Assembly: GCA_026075535.2 (NCBI GenBank) | Contig: AP026544.2 | Location: forward strand, 5,518,001-5,582,000 | Source: Tricholoma matsutake | Lineage: Eukaryota; Basidiomycota; Agaricomycetes; Agaricales; Tricholomataceae | Length of the DNA: 64,000 bases | Reading direction: 5' to 3' | In this document: positions 53,682-64,000 of the stretch, in pieces | How positions within the stretch are numbered: the stretch's first letter is position 1 | How the letters are laid out: every line of letters starts with the position of its first letter | Translations under genes and position numbers: made by a program | Notes under the pieces: generated by a model | Databases searched by the model: none | The model's input: only the letters and a program-made list of their open reading frames with translations | Told to the model about the DNA's origin: nothing

Positions 53682-54100
53682 TGTCGGACACATGCACCGT
53701 TTACCTCAACATCACTGATTCAGTCAGTGGTGCACGGGCGAAAGCTCTCATCGGGCATGGCATCCAATTTGGACGCTATGTCGCTTATGTTAGGGCAGCC
53801 AGGGCAAACCCTGGTCTGCCACTATGCCAACGATGCTGGAAATGGGGACATCCCACCCTGGCATGCAGAGCTCCACAGTCAAAGTGTCCGATCTGCGCAG
53901 GCCCACACCAGAAGGAGCACCACCGTGCTCTGGCCAGATGTTGCAAGGGAAATGCTAAGGCGATTGTCGATGCAATTTCTGGCGACATTGCTTTGACCAT
54001 GATTGGATCAAAGCTTGCTATGACAAGGTGAGTGCAAGATGAAACTCTCGTTCCCCTCCTGCTTACCATCCCGCAGGACGCAGTGGCTGAATGTAAATGA
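53679..54100 (+). pseudogene. LINE ORF1, zinc-knuckle end (LT7)
   Basis: Continues MSDTCTVYLNITDSVSGARA with knuckles CQRCWKWGHPTLAC and CPICAGPHQKEHH. Relative to LT4, a deletion after KGNAKA removes most of the third knuckle and shifts frame, leaving CNFW-RHCFDHDWI readable in another frame. The 3' end carries the candidate intron 54028-54076 and the TGA 54098-54100 that overlaps the ORF2 ATG. Confidence 0.75.
54028..54076 (+). other. candidate 49-nt intron at the end of ORF1 (LT7)
   Basis: AAG|GTGAGT ... CTTAC ... CGCAG|GAC, exactly the same length and position as 18398-18446 in LT4. Removal joins CYDK to DAVAECK in frame. Confidence 0.5.
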
Positions 54101-56306
54101 GGGAGAGACTTAGAGCCACCCCACAACTATGCATATTTAGTCAGAATGTAAACAGAAATTGGGGTTACATGGACTCGCTACTGGTGGACTTCATAGATGA
54201 CTATGATCTGCTTTTTATTCAAGAGCCTCCCTGGAGACTCATAAGACATGCCCCCTCTGCCCACAACAGGGAGAGGGAGGAAGTTATTGGCGCACCGATG
54301 AGCCCTAACTGGGGCACATTGGTACGCCCATCAGAGTTAGACACCCCTCCACGTGTTGCTGTGTACTTTGCAAACAGCATCGCTAATCTTAGACTGGGTC
54401 TCCGCCGAGATCTGATCGATGATCGTGACATCCTTCTCTTTTCCCTGGGAATAGGAGAAGATGTCATGCTACTCGCAAATGTCTACTCGGACAGCCAACA
54501 TGTCTACTCGGACAGCCAACATTTGGCCATTACACTCCTCTATGAGAGTGTCATGATGATCCCACGCCTACACTTCATGTGTGGCGACTTTAACATGAGG
54601 CATGCCTCCTGGGATCCCCAGGGGCCAGCACACTCGATCCACGCTGACCACTTAGTGGAAACAGCGATGGCACTAGGCCTTACGAGGGCCCTCCCCACGG
54701 TGGAGGGACCCACCCACTTTCCCCCACAACAGGGTTTTCACCCCATGGTGATTGACCTGATGTTCGTACCCACGGATCTGAGATTTGTGCTATACTGTGA
54801 TATCATTCCAGAAGCCAGGGGCACATCTGACCATGCTCCCCTGACACTGACACTGCCTGGCCCAGGATCTCTGGTCCCAGTCACCAAGTGGTCCATCAAA
54901 AAAGGATCCGAGGAGGAAGCTTCATACCTTGATGCTGTCTCCTCTGCTCTAAGTCCGTGGCTTCATTAGCACGGAAACACCTCGGCAGAGATTGATGATG
55001 TCATTTCGGCAATATCAACGATCTTAAACAAGGCATGGGATAACCATGCCAAGGAATCTTGCCTAGGCAAGTTGTCCAAGGGATGGTGGACAGACGAATG
55101 CAAAGGCGCATTGGATGCTTACAGAGCTTCCCAAGATGGGGAAGACTGGATGCTCTACCGCAGAGTCATGAGACATGCAAAACACAACTTCTTCGATGAT
55201 CACATCCAAGAGGTGGCTACCATGAATGGACGACCCTGGGACCTGATGTCCTGGACTCGTCAGCACAATCTACCATCGTACGAAGTGATCTCCTATCGGG
55301 GAGAGCCATGTAACGATCTGGACTCCTTATGGGCTGCCCTTGATGGCTCATACAATGCTGCCTCGGATCGAGTAGTCGATCTGAGCATCTTAGATCAGCT
55401 GGACCCAGTGCCTGAAAGGGCCTGGATCCTGTTCTCCGTCACGGAAATGAAAGAAGCGCTAAACACGTGTTCTTCCCGCTCCACTCCAGGTCCTAATCAT
55501 GTAACATGGTCATACCTTAAACACTGGTGTAGCAACCCAGAGTGGCAGGTCTCATCACCCGCATCGCCGAGGCTTGCATCACCGCTGGTCATTGGCCAGC
55601 CCACTTCAAGGAATCCTTGTTGGTAATCATCCCAAAACCAGGGAAACCCAATTGTTCCACTCCGAAGTCATTCAGGCCTATCGTGCTACTGAACACTTTG
55701 GGCAAACTGGTCGAAAAGATGCTGTCTAGATGGCTTCAATTCAATGGTGTAGCTCATGAAGCCTTTGAGCAGAATCAGTTCGGAGGGGTCGCCCAGCATT
55801 CCACTGAGGATGCAGGTATCTACCTGACCCATCTTGTAAGAGCAGGATGGGCTCAAGGACTCAAAACGAGTGTTGTCGCATTCAACATCACTCAATTCTT
55901 CCCCTCCCTGAACCATCAGGTGTTGCCGGAGATAATCTCTCAGTCGGGATTCCCTGTGAAAATAGTGAATTTCTTCCGTTCATACCTCGTCGGTCACAAG
56001 ACGACCTACAAGTGGAACACCTTCTTGTCTGGGTCATTTGCAGCTGATGTGGGGGTGGGGCAAGGTTCTGCCTTGTCCCCAGTCTTGTCGGCATTATATC
56101 TAATGCCCATTATGAAACTCTTCAGAAGAAGCAACGTCGGCAGAGATGTCGATCTTATGTCGTATGTGGACAATGGCACCCTCATCGCCCGCTCTGCACG
56201 GTTGGAGGATAATCTCCCCCTCCTCAAAGAAGCTTATGGCTGGATCTTCCAGGCATTCACCTCACTTGGACTTGTCCTGGAGCATGACAAGTCTGAAGTC
56301 TTTCAT

Positions 56307-58228
56307 TTTTTTTTTTTTTTTTTTGGGTCAACGATTTATAACGCGGCACCCTAACGCAGTCCACGGAGCAGGAGCAGGGAACAAACAAAGGTACTACTCT
56401 ATCTACGCATTCCCCTCACCTGCTTCCCAACCCAGGTCCCCATTTTAGCCACTTTAGGCAGGCAGTGCCACAGACGTTGGCCTCTCAGCCAGGAAAGGCA
56501 ATAATCTGGAGGGGGAGCCCCCCCCCTCCCAAAGCTAGCCATTAGATCGTCTGCTGGTGCAAACTGGTCCCCCGGCCACATATCTGACCGAAGCCAGATC
56601 AGGCACAGTGGTGTCAATTCACCATAAATCCCCCCTTGCGGGAGGAATAACTGACTGCCTACTCCCAGCCAATGAGGATTGACCACCCCGGACGAACGAG
56701 GTGGACCATCACCGTGTCATGCATGGGTGACAGTAATGTGGCAGCTGGTTGTTCACCTGGTTATTCACCGGAACCACCATAGGCAGGGGGCCAAGGCCCC
56801 CCTCGAGCAAACGCACTACAAGCACATGCACTCGATAGCAGTTTCCCCCCCACAGCGGGGAGAACGTAAAGGGCAGCGACACTTGTCACCAACCCGACAG
56901 CAGCCAGCGGACTGGCGGTAATGGGTGTGGAGCGGAATGCCCCACACTAGTAATGGCACAGCCATCTGTAATGATGACGGCACTGTACTGGGGACGAGGG
57001 TTCCCCAGATTGAAGCTCTGCTGGAGCTGTTGGCATCGCCACATAGGGAGCTGGGACAGCTGCCAGAGGTGTAGGATCGTTAAAACGATCATCTCTGGTT
57101 GTCCATTTGGGCATTAAGAGCAAGTTAGTACTGGTATATGATGCTATTGATTGAAATACGCAGTGTGCAGCATAAGTGAGGGCCTCCTGCACAGCAAGAG
57201 AGTCCTCATAATCATCAGGGTCAGGGAGGTCCTCTCCAACCCACAGATCTCAAACTGCCTAGGGCAGCTGCTACCTCCAGTTCATTCTGTGCAAACTGGG
57301 TGTCATAGTCTTGGGCGTCATCATCAAAGATGTTGCCCATGATCAGGGAGGGGTCGTGTAGACCCCGGTGAGATGGATGGTCTCTGGTTCGCTGTTTAGG
57401 CATAGAGAGTGAGTTAGCGTGAGTAGATGACAGTAGAAGTCAAGATATGTAGCGTGAAATCAATAACAGATGGTCCCTTGACTCAGTTTCAGATCCACCC
57501 GACAAATCCTCCAAACGCTCCGAGGGGGCAGGCAGGCCACACATCCTGCTGCCTGGTGGGAGAGGATTGAACCTGGGTCATGACACCCTAGAAGAGTGAG
57601 CACTGGAGGTAGAGAAATGGTGGTGAAAAGCGGCCACCAAAGTATTTATAAGCGCTGCCCAAAGTGTGCTATCACACTTTGGCGGGCGCTTAAACCTAGC
57701 TGCCAGGGGGCACCATTGCCTGGCCCCTTTTAATGATGGTGTATTCCAGTGGGTAGTCAGTGTAGCATGTCTCTAGTAGTAGAAACTTACAGAGCATGGA
57801 GGCTGGAAGCCTCCCAGACGACCAGCAGTCCAGTGAGAATGTCCCTCCTCCTAAGCCAGACCTCCCCCAGCTAAACAAATGCGACGACTTGGGCGAGCGT
57901 TGAAGTAGGCATCCCACACCCACTCTGAGACCCCAAAGGGACCCAGACTACTCTTTCATTGACAACACTCACCTAGCCAGGATCCTCGAAGCCCAGGAGA
58001 ATGAGACGAATAGCAGACACTGTCAGAAACAGTGCCCGAGGCATCCCCAGAGATCAGATGGACAGATCCCTTAGCAAATCAGGCTATGCCTGGAGATGCT
58101 GAGAGCATTCGTGATGGTGAAGTCCGATCAAAAATCGGACCGAAATTGCAGTCTTGACGTTGCTACCAACGTCAAGCAGGAATGTTTACCACTGTTTCTG
58201 GTGGTTGTAACAAGTCAAGGAGCGTCGT
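56307..58228 (-). mobile_element. NR14: short-form NR retroposon in the LT8 target duplication
   Basis: T-run from 56307; head at about 58201-58224. The duplication TGAAGTCTTTCAT (56294-56306 and 58229-58241) flanks it. It landed inside the duplicated target of LT8, so the same 13 bases now occur three times. The palindromic module core is at about 57658-57681. Confidence 0.9.
56975..57403 (-). pseudogene. orfX remnant, short subfamily (NR14)
   Basis: First frame 57403-57221: MPKQRTRDHPSHRGLH, LIMGNIFDDDAQDYDTQFAQ and a premature end after SVGWRGPP. Then a second start region (MPKWTTRDDRFNDP, about 57113) and the SGEPSSPVQ end. Central helical domain missing. Closest to NR11 and NR1. Confidence 0.6.
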
Positions 58229-58245
58229 TGAAGTCTTTCATTTTT

Positions 58246-58853
58246 TTGCTCTGGACGCTTGTCGGTCCCTTCGTCCCTGGTTAGCCGGGAACAAGGAAAG
58301 AAAGGTTACATTCTGGCATGTCCCCTCGAAATTCGAGTGGAACGTACACAAGAAGGCTCACAATGTAGCTACATCTGCCAAGATCTCCATGGGCAGACAC
58401 CTGTGGACGTCTCTAGACTACCTAAAGACCCAAATCGAAAAAGCAGTCTGTAAGGATTGGCACACGCGGTTTGCAGAACCTATGTACTGTGGTAGGCATT
58501 TCCTTCACCTGAAAGGGGTCGGAGGAAAACCTGTAGTACCCTCGACTCACAAAGGTGGGCCCTGGCTGAAAGTATCAGGAACCAGTACAACTGGCACCTC
58601 CCGACTCAACCGTATGGTCACTGGCCATGCTCCCATAGGGGAGTATCACCATTGTTTCTCCCTTGACGGGGAATACCAATGTTGGTGCCTTGGCCCTGAG
58701 ATCCAAACTCGGGACCACTTACTATGTGTCTGCCCCAAGGTGGATCGCAAAGAAACCCATGCAAGCCCAGACTCTGTCAAAGGCTTCTACGAACTCTTGG
58801 ACACAAACCCGGCACTTGGGTCGTTCACCCCACTAGCATGGGATCCAGGATAG
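58246..58853 (+). CDS. LINE ORF2 C-terminal fragment, open (LT8)
   Basis: About 200 open codons: end of the RNase H (HVPSKFEWNVHKKAHN) and the CWC...H...CVCP tail, to the natural stop. No start of its own. Like LT6 and LT5 it has escaped stop codons, which argues for recent insertion. Confidence 0.7.
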
Positions 58854-59047
58854 GTTGTGCGCACAGGGCGTATGACCCCCGTCTGGTTCTGGCTAGTGTT
58901 ATCGGTATGTTGGGGTGGCGGTAGAGCACCAGACGAGTCCGTTAACCCTCATAAAGGGGGCCCACCCATGTTCAGGAGCGACTGTCAGGGAGGGGGGACA
59001 CAAACCCGGATACTGGGTTGGGGAGGCGCCTGAGCACTTTCAGATCA

Positions 59048-59097
59048 ATTTAGGCACCCGTCCAAAGTGTGATATCACACTTTGGCAGCACCTAAAT
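59048..59097. repeat. palindromic module in LT8 3' UTR
   Basis: Same perfect 24-nt core (59062-59085) as at 506-529. The outer arms have lost their CpG sites (GGCGC to GGCAC and GCGCC to GCACC). Confidence 0.9.
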
Positions 59098-61937
59098 GTC
59101 GGTCATGTGTTACGACGCTGTCAACTACACTTTCCTTTCCGAGCTGAGAGGCTCACGTTGGGGTGGCAGTTTCCCCTAAATCTTGCACACATACCCATAG
59201 GGATTCGGGGAACATGATATCGTCAAGTCTGGGTTGTCAGTATGCCACCACTGGTGGCAAGTCCATTTACTTGATAAAGGGGGCCCCCTTAGTGGTTTTT
59301 GCAGCTATCCAGGTGGTTGGTGCAAAGATCAGCAGGAGGACTTGGGCTAGGCATAGTGTACTTTGTTTGTATGTCTCTACCGCGGACTGCGATCGGGCGC
59401 CGCGTTATAAATTTTTGACCCAAAAAAAAAAAAAAAAAAAGTCTTTCATTTTTCTAGGTCAAGGAGCTTCACTCCTCTACTGATAGACTTAGGTTTTGCC
59501 CCATACACGGGTGACTCCCCTCTCAAACCCAAGGTCACCTGGAGGTACTTCGGCTTCTTCTTCGATCGCAAACTCTCCTTCAAGGAGCACATGCAATTCT
59601 ACTCCACCCAAGCTATCACTACAGCGAGAGCTATGGGCATGCTTGGCAACTCTGTCAGAGGGCTAACCCCCATGCAGAAACACCTCCTCTACCATTCATG
59701 TGTCGTACCTATTATGACATATGGACTATGACTTTGGCACTTCAAAGGTGCTTGTGTCAAGGGTGTCATCAAGACATTGGCCCAGGTGCAGTCCATCGCT
59801 GCATGCTGGATCCTCAGCACATTCCATACCACCCCGATTGGTGGTCTGGAGAGTATTGCAGGACTGCTGCCCATGCAGCCGTTATTGCATAGATTGGTCG
59901 ACAGAGGGGCATTCAGAACCCCTTTGCTGGCCCCATCCCACCCCCTAAGAGCAATCTTAGGTGCGAAATATGTTGGCACCACTCATCCTCATGACCTAGG
60001 TCTTTGGGGAGGTGATGTACTTAACACACTCACACTACAGAGCCCATCTGTCGCATCTGCGACGGCTCTGGCCCTCATACCGGACGATGAATTTGATCCC
60101 TTTGGGGAAGAAAACATGCCTGGCAACAGAGTGAAGGACTTGTTCCCCACTCACTGTTCCTCTCATCGCCTTGCTTCCAAGGAGGACGAGGTGAGGAAGT
60201 TATACAGGAGTGACCTCGATGAAGCCTGGACTTCGGCCTGGGTGGAGGAAAATACTCTGGTTGTTGCAGTGGATGCTTCGGTGCCCACCGATGCTAAATA
60301 CCAAGCCGTCACCTGTGCTCTCGTCGTTGGACAAGGGGAGCAGGTGGACCACATTGTCTTGGCTTCTGGAAGGAGAACTCCCCTGGAAGGAGAACTCTTT
60401 GCTCTCCAACTGGGCATCTCTGCTGCTTGTGGCAAGGGGTGCAAAAGGTTGGTAATCTTCTCGGATTCCACAGTGGGCATTGAGTCCCTCGTGGATCCAA
60501 CACCATGTTCTGGGTAAGTCTTTGCTCTGGACGCCTGTCGCTCACTTTGCCCTTGGCTTGCCAGGGACAAAGAAAGAAGCATCACATTCTGGCATGTCCC
60601 CTCGAAGTTCGAGTGGAACATACACAAGATGGCTCATGATATTGCTACATCTACCAAGATCTCTGTGGGCAGACACCCCCGGACATCTCTGGATTACCTT
60701 AGAAACCAGGTCGAGAAGGCCGTTTGTAAGGACTGGCACACATGGTTCTCAGAACCGTCATATTGTGGATGGCACTTCCTCCAACTCAAAGGAGTGGGAG
60801 GGAAGCCTGTTCTACCCTCGACTCACAAAGGTGGGCCTTGGCTGAAAGTAATGGGAAACAGTCTTACTGGCACTTCCCGTGCAACTCGTATGATTACTGG
60901 CCATGCTCCCATAGGGGAGTATCGTCATCGCTTCTCCCTAGACGGGGAGTACCAATGCTGGTGCCTCGGTCCCGAGATCCAAACTTGGGATCACCTACTA
61001 CGCATCTGCCCCAAGGTGGATCGCAAAGAAACTCATGCCAGCCCAGACACCGTCGAAGGCTTTCACGAACTCTTGGACAACAACCCTGCACTAGGGTCAT
61101 TCACCTCACTAGCATGGGATCCAGGATAGGTTGTGCGCGCAGGGCATATGACCCCCGTCTGGTTCTGGCTAGTGTGATCAGTATGTCGGGGCAGCTGTAG
61201 GGCACCAGATGAGTCCATTAACCCTCATAAAGGGGGCCCACCCATGTTCAGGAGAGACTGTCAGGGAGGGGGGACACAAACCCAGATACCGGTTCGGGGA
61301 GGTGCCTGAGTGCTTCCAGATCCTCTGTCGGTTATGCGTTACGACGACACAGTCGACTACGCTCTCCTTTCCGAGCTGAGAGGCTCACATTGGGGCAGCA
61401 GTTTCCCCTAAATCTTGCACTCATACCCATAGGGATTTGGGGAACACGACATCGTCAAGTCCAGGTTGTTGGTACGCCACCACTGGCAAGTCCATTTACT
61501 CGATAAAGGGGGCCCCCTTAGTGGTCATTGCAGCTATCCAGGTGGTTGGTGTGAAGATCAGCAGGAGGAGGACTTGGGCTGGGCGTAGTGTACTTTGTTT
61601 GTATGTCTCTACTGCGGACTGCGATCAGGCACCGCGTTATAAATTTTTGACCCAAAAAAAAAAAAAAAAATGGTGCCCCCTGGGGGCTAGGACAACACTC
61701 AGGTGGCCGCTTCTCACCACTCACTCTCTACCTCCAGTGCTCTCCCCTCCTGGGGTGTTATGACCCAGGTTCAACCCTCTCCCACCAGGCAGCAGGATGT
61801 GCGGCCTGCCTGCCCCCTCGGAGTGTCTGGAGGATGCATTGGGTGGATCTGAAACTGAGTTAAGGGACCATCTGCTATCGATTCCACGCTATGTATCTCG
61901 ACTTCTACTGTCATCTACTTGCACTAACTCACTCTCT

Positions 61938-62394
61938 ATGCCTAAATGGCAAACCAGAGACCATCCATCTCACCAGGGTCTACACAACCCCTCCCTGATC
62001 ATGGGCGACATCTTTGACAATGACGCCCAAGACTACGACACCCAGTTTGCACAAAATGAACTGGAGGTAGCAGCTGCCCTGGGCAGTTTGAGATCTGTGG
62101 GCTGGGGAGGACCTCCCTGACCCTGATGATTACAAGGACTTTCTTGCTATGCAGGAGGCCCTCACTTATGCTGCATGCTGCGTATTTCAATCAATAGCAT
62201 CATATACCAGTACTAACTTGCTCTTAATGCCCAAATGGACAACCAGAGATGATCGTTCCAACGATCCTACACCTCCGGCAGCTGTCCCAGCTTCCTATGT
62301 GGCGATGCCAATAGCTCCAGCAGAGCTTCAATCTGGGGAACCCTCGTCCCCAGTACAGTGCTGTTGTCGTTACAGATGGCTGCACCATTACTAG
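61938..62394 (+). pseudogene. orfX remnant, short subfamily (NR11)
   Basis: The first frame 61938-62120 starts MPKWQTRDHPSHQGLH and ends after SVGWGGPP. The second frame, from MQEALTYAA at 62149 through MPKWTTRDDRSNDP, reaches SGEPSSPVQ. The repeated start region and missing helical block define the short subfamily. Confidence 0.6.
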
Positions 62395-63660
62395 TGTGGG
62401 GCATTTGGCATTCCACTCCACACCCATCACCACCAGTCCGCTGGCTGCTGTCGGGTTGGTGACAAGTGTTGCTGCCCTTTACGTTCTCCCTGCTGCGGGG
62501 GGGAAACTGCTATCGAGTGCATGTGCTTGTAGCGCATTTGCTCGAGGGGGGCCTTGGCCCCCTGCCTACGGCGGTTCCGGTGAATAACCAGGTGAACAAC
62601 CAGCTGCCACATTAATGTCACTCATGCATGACATGGTGATGGTCCACCTCATTTGTCTGGGGTGGTCAATCCTCATTGGCTGGGAGCATGCGGACAGTTA
62701 TTCCTCCCGCAAGGGGGGATTTACAGTGAATTAACACAGCCGTGCCTGATCTGACTTTAGTTGGATATGTGGCTGGGGGACCGCTTCGCACCAGTGGATG
62801 ATCTAATGGCTAGCTTCGGGAGGGGGGGGCTCCCCCTCCGGATTATTGCCTTCCCTGGCTGAGAGGCCAACGTCTGTGGCAATGCCCACCTAAAGTGGCT
62901 AAAATGAGGACTAGGGTGGGAGATGGGCAAGGGGAACACATAGATAGAGTAGTACCCTAGTTTGTACCCTGCTCTGCGGACTGCGATCGAGCCCCGTGTT
63001 ATAAATTTTTGACCCAAAAAAAAAAAAAAAAGGGCCTATGCCTCTGTACTCATGCCCACCAAGTGACTGGTGGCTGCTGTCGGGATGGTGACATTTTGTC
63101 GCTACCCTATACCTTCCCCCCGCTGTGGGGGGGACGATGTCATCGAGTGCATGCACCTTCTGGCATTTGCTCGAGGAGGGCCTTGGCCCCCTGCTTATGG
63201 TGGTTCCGGTGAATAACCAGGTGAACAACCAGCTGCCACATCACTGTTACTCATGCATGACACGGTAATGGTCCACCACATTCATCTGGGGTGGTCAACC
63301 CTTGTTGGCTGGAAATACGCAAACGGTTATTCCTCCCGCAAGGGGGGATTTACGGTGAATTAACACTGCTGCGCCTGGTCTGGCTTTGGTCGGACATGTG
63401 GCTGGGGGACCATTTTGCTCCAGTGGACGATCTAATGGCTAGCCGTGGGAGGGGGGGCTCTCCCTCCGGATTATTGCCTTTCCTGGCTGAGAGGCCAATG
63501 TTTGTGGCACTGCCCACCTAAAGTGGCTAAAACGGGAACCTGAGTGGGAGATGGGCGAGGGGAACGTGTAGATAGAGTAGTACCCAAGTTTGTACCCTGC
63601 TCCACGGACTGCGTTTGAGCCCTGCATTATAAATTCTGATCCAAAAAAAAAAAAAAAAAA

Positions 63661-63861
63661 AAGATTCTGAAGCAATTGCAAAACCCTGATAAGCACTACA
63701 TGATACAAGATACAATGTGGCACAGTGCAAGGGATAGCAATACCGCATCAATAAGACACAATCACTATAGGATGCCTTTAGTTTGATAGATTGTTGTAGA
63801 CTTTTAAAGTTGTGTTTCAGCATAAACCTTCCAACAAGTCGAATGGCAAGCTTGGAGCAAA
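63661..63861 (-). pseudogene. Helitron N-proximal fragment at the right edge
   Basis: Encodes HNFKSLQQSIKLKASYSDCV, then YLVSCSAYQGFAIASES, and joins the piece at 45840 exactly at the NR10 duplication. It has no named domain but lies in register with the RepHel frame. The Helitron 5' end must lie right of the window. Confidence 0.65.
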
Positions 63862-64000
63862 CACTCCTTGACTTGTTACAACCACCATAAACAGTGGTAA
63901 ACACTCCTGCTCGACGTTGGTAGCAACGTCAAGACTGCATTTTAGGTCCGATTTTGGATCGGATTTCACCATCACGAACGCTCTCAGCGTCTCCAGGCCT
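63862..64000 (+). mobile_element. NR15: 5' end of an NR retroposon leaving the window
   Basis: Head CACTCCTTGACTTGTTAC and leader hairpin GACGTTG-GTAG-CAACGTC; the rest is beyond the edge. Orientation is antisense to the Helitron gene, like most of its neighbours. Confidence 0.85.

Larger units (their letters stand above)
58246..59440 (+). mobile_element. LT8: 5'-truncated LINE inserted in LT7 ORF2
   Basis: Begins abruptly at FALDACRS of ORF2 and ends in poly(A) 59422-59440. The duplication GTCTTTCATTTTT (58233-58245 and 59441-59453) flanks it; the first copy was later split by NR14. The 3' UTR (58854-59421) carries the palindromic module. Confidence 0.9.
54097..61129 (+). pseudogene. LINE ORF2 (LT7), split by NR14 and LT8
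   Basis: Coding pieces are 54097-56306 and 59441-61129. The endonuclease motifs are present (FSQNVN, FIQEPPW, GDFNMRHASWD, TSDHAPL) with an in-frame 21-bp tandem duplication (VYSDSQH twice, about 54478-54519). The RT is dead: motif A reads FNITQFF and motif C YVDN, both Asp to Asn. Other lesions are TAG 54967-54969 (TGG in LT4), a 1-bp deletion near 55545, TGA 59729-59731 and TAA about 60515 (CAA in relatives). RNase H acidic residues and the CWC...H...CP tail remain. ORF2 ends at 61127-61129. Confidence 0.85.
47971..61669 (+). mobile_element. LT7: full-length Tad1-like LINE (about 6.4 kb net)
   Basis: The clean head CGCTCCTTGACTTGTTACCG at 47974 is followed by a LINE-specific 5' UTR. The poly(A) ends at 61669. 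The perfect duplication ATGGTGCCCCCTGGG (47957-47971 and 61670-61684) places it in NR11. It was hit by NR12 in ORF1 and by LT8 plus NR14 in ORF2. It is the best copy for defining the LINE 5' end. Only its first 18 nt match the NR head. Confidence 0.95.
47445..63031 (+). mobile_element. NR11: short-form NR retroposon, split by LT7
   Basis: Head CACTCCTTGACTTGTTAC at about 47449; poly(A) 63016-63031. The duplication GGGCCTATG[G/C]CTC (47432-47444 and 63032-63044) places it in NR10. Net length about 1.9 kb. Confidence 0.9.
45841..63660 (+). mobile_element. NR10: long NR retroposon, split by NR11
   Basis: Head CACTCCTTGACTTGTTAC at 45841; poly(A) to 63660. The duplication AAGATTC[C/T]GAAGC (45828-45840 and 63661-63673) flanks it. 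Net about 2.2 kb once NR11 is removed. The stretch 63045-63660 is its 3' UTR and tail. Confidence 0.9.
3934..63861 (-). mobile_element. RepHel Helitron, shattered into nine pieces by later insertions
   Basis: Nine AT-richer pieces (3934-4070, 24618-26058, 28341-29597, 31818-32279, 34583-34919, 40261-41649, 43467-43520, 45691-45840, 63661-63861) read in one direction on the minus strand. They rejoin across the insertions at the target duplications, total about 5.4 kb, and continue beyond the right edge. From N to C the visible parts are a Helitron N-terminal region, a Cys-rich region, Helitron_like_N, a Rep HUH/Tyr region, the C-terminal end of a Pif1-type helicase, and a Cys-peptidase-like domain. 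Frameshifts and stops show it is inactive. Most of the helicase core is missing. Confidence 0.85.

Noticed and set aside
56000..56360. Proteins ending in poly-Phe or poly-Lys runs
   Set aside because: These come from reading through retroposon poly(A) tails in either direction and join unrelated elements.
1..64000. CRISPR arrays, rRNA genes or host single-copy genes
   Set aside because: No regularly spaced direct repeats with unique spacers, no rRNA-like sequence, and every long coding stretch is assignable to LINE, NR, gypsy or Helitron.

Overview
The window is wall-to-wall transposable elements, and I see no host gene. It contains a Tad1-like LINE (ORF1 with CCHC knuckles; ORF2 with APE endonuclease, reverse transcriptase and RNase H), a Ty3/gypsy chromovirus, and a RepHel Helitron that carries a Cys-peptidase-like domain. 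That combination points to a fungus, most probably an Agaricomycete basidiomycete. The species cannot be told from the sequence.

The key to the layout is nesting. Almost every insertion can be closed by a 12-17 bp target-site duplication (TSD) flanking a head and a poly(A) tail. The oldest frame on the left is a minus-strand LINE (LT2, 887-3060). It was entered by a plus-strand LINE (LT3, 3061-3933), which was entered by a minus-strand Helitron. About 5.4 kb of that Helitron is now scattered from 3934 to 63861 in nine pieces, and it runs off the right edge. Insertions into the Helitron, left to right, are NR2 (4071-24617), NR5, NR6, NR7, LT5, LT6, NR9, NR10 (45841-63660) and NR15. NR2 contains the full-length LINE LT4, which contains NR3, which contains NR4, which contains the gypsy element (8037-15562): eight layers counting LT2 and LT3. 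NR10 contains NR11, which contains the full-length LINE LT7. LT7 was hit by NR12 (itself hit by NR13) and by LT8, and NR14 then landed in the TSD of LT8.

LT denotes LINE copies; the two complete ones are about 6.4 kb once insertions are removed. NR denotes a non-autonomous retroposon family of about 2.2-2.5 kb (long form) or 1.8-1.9 kb (short form). NR copies share the first ~18 nt and the last ~65 nt with the LINE, so they look like its passengers. Unusually, they carry their own conserved reading frame (orfX, about 270 residues, no family I recognise). NR7 has an uninterrupted copy at 33108-33917.

Nearly all reading frames are broken. Many of the stops are CGA to TGA (CpG to TpG), and several catalytic Asp codons have become Asn, which suggests methylation- or RIP-like C-to-T decay. 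Structural signals stand out against this decay: a seven-hairpin array in the gypsy leader, a 12-nt self-priming match at its primer-binding site, a covarying hairpin in the NR leader, a ~50-bp palindromic module found in two unrelated places, a tRNA-like head on one LINE chimera (LT5), and a candidate 49-nt intron at the ORF1/ORF2 junction of the LINE.
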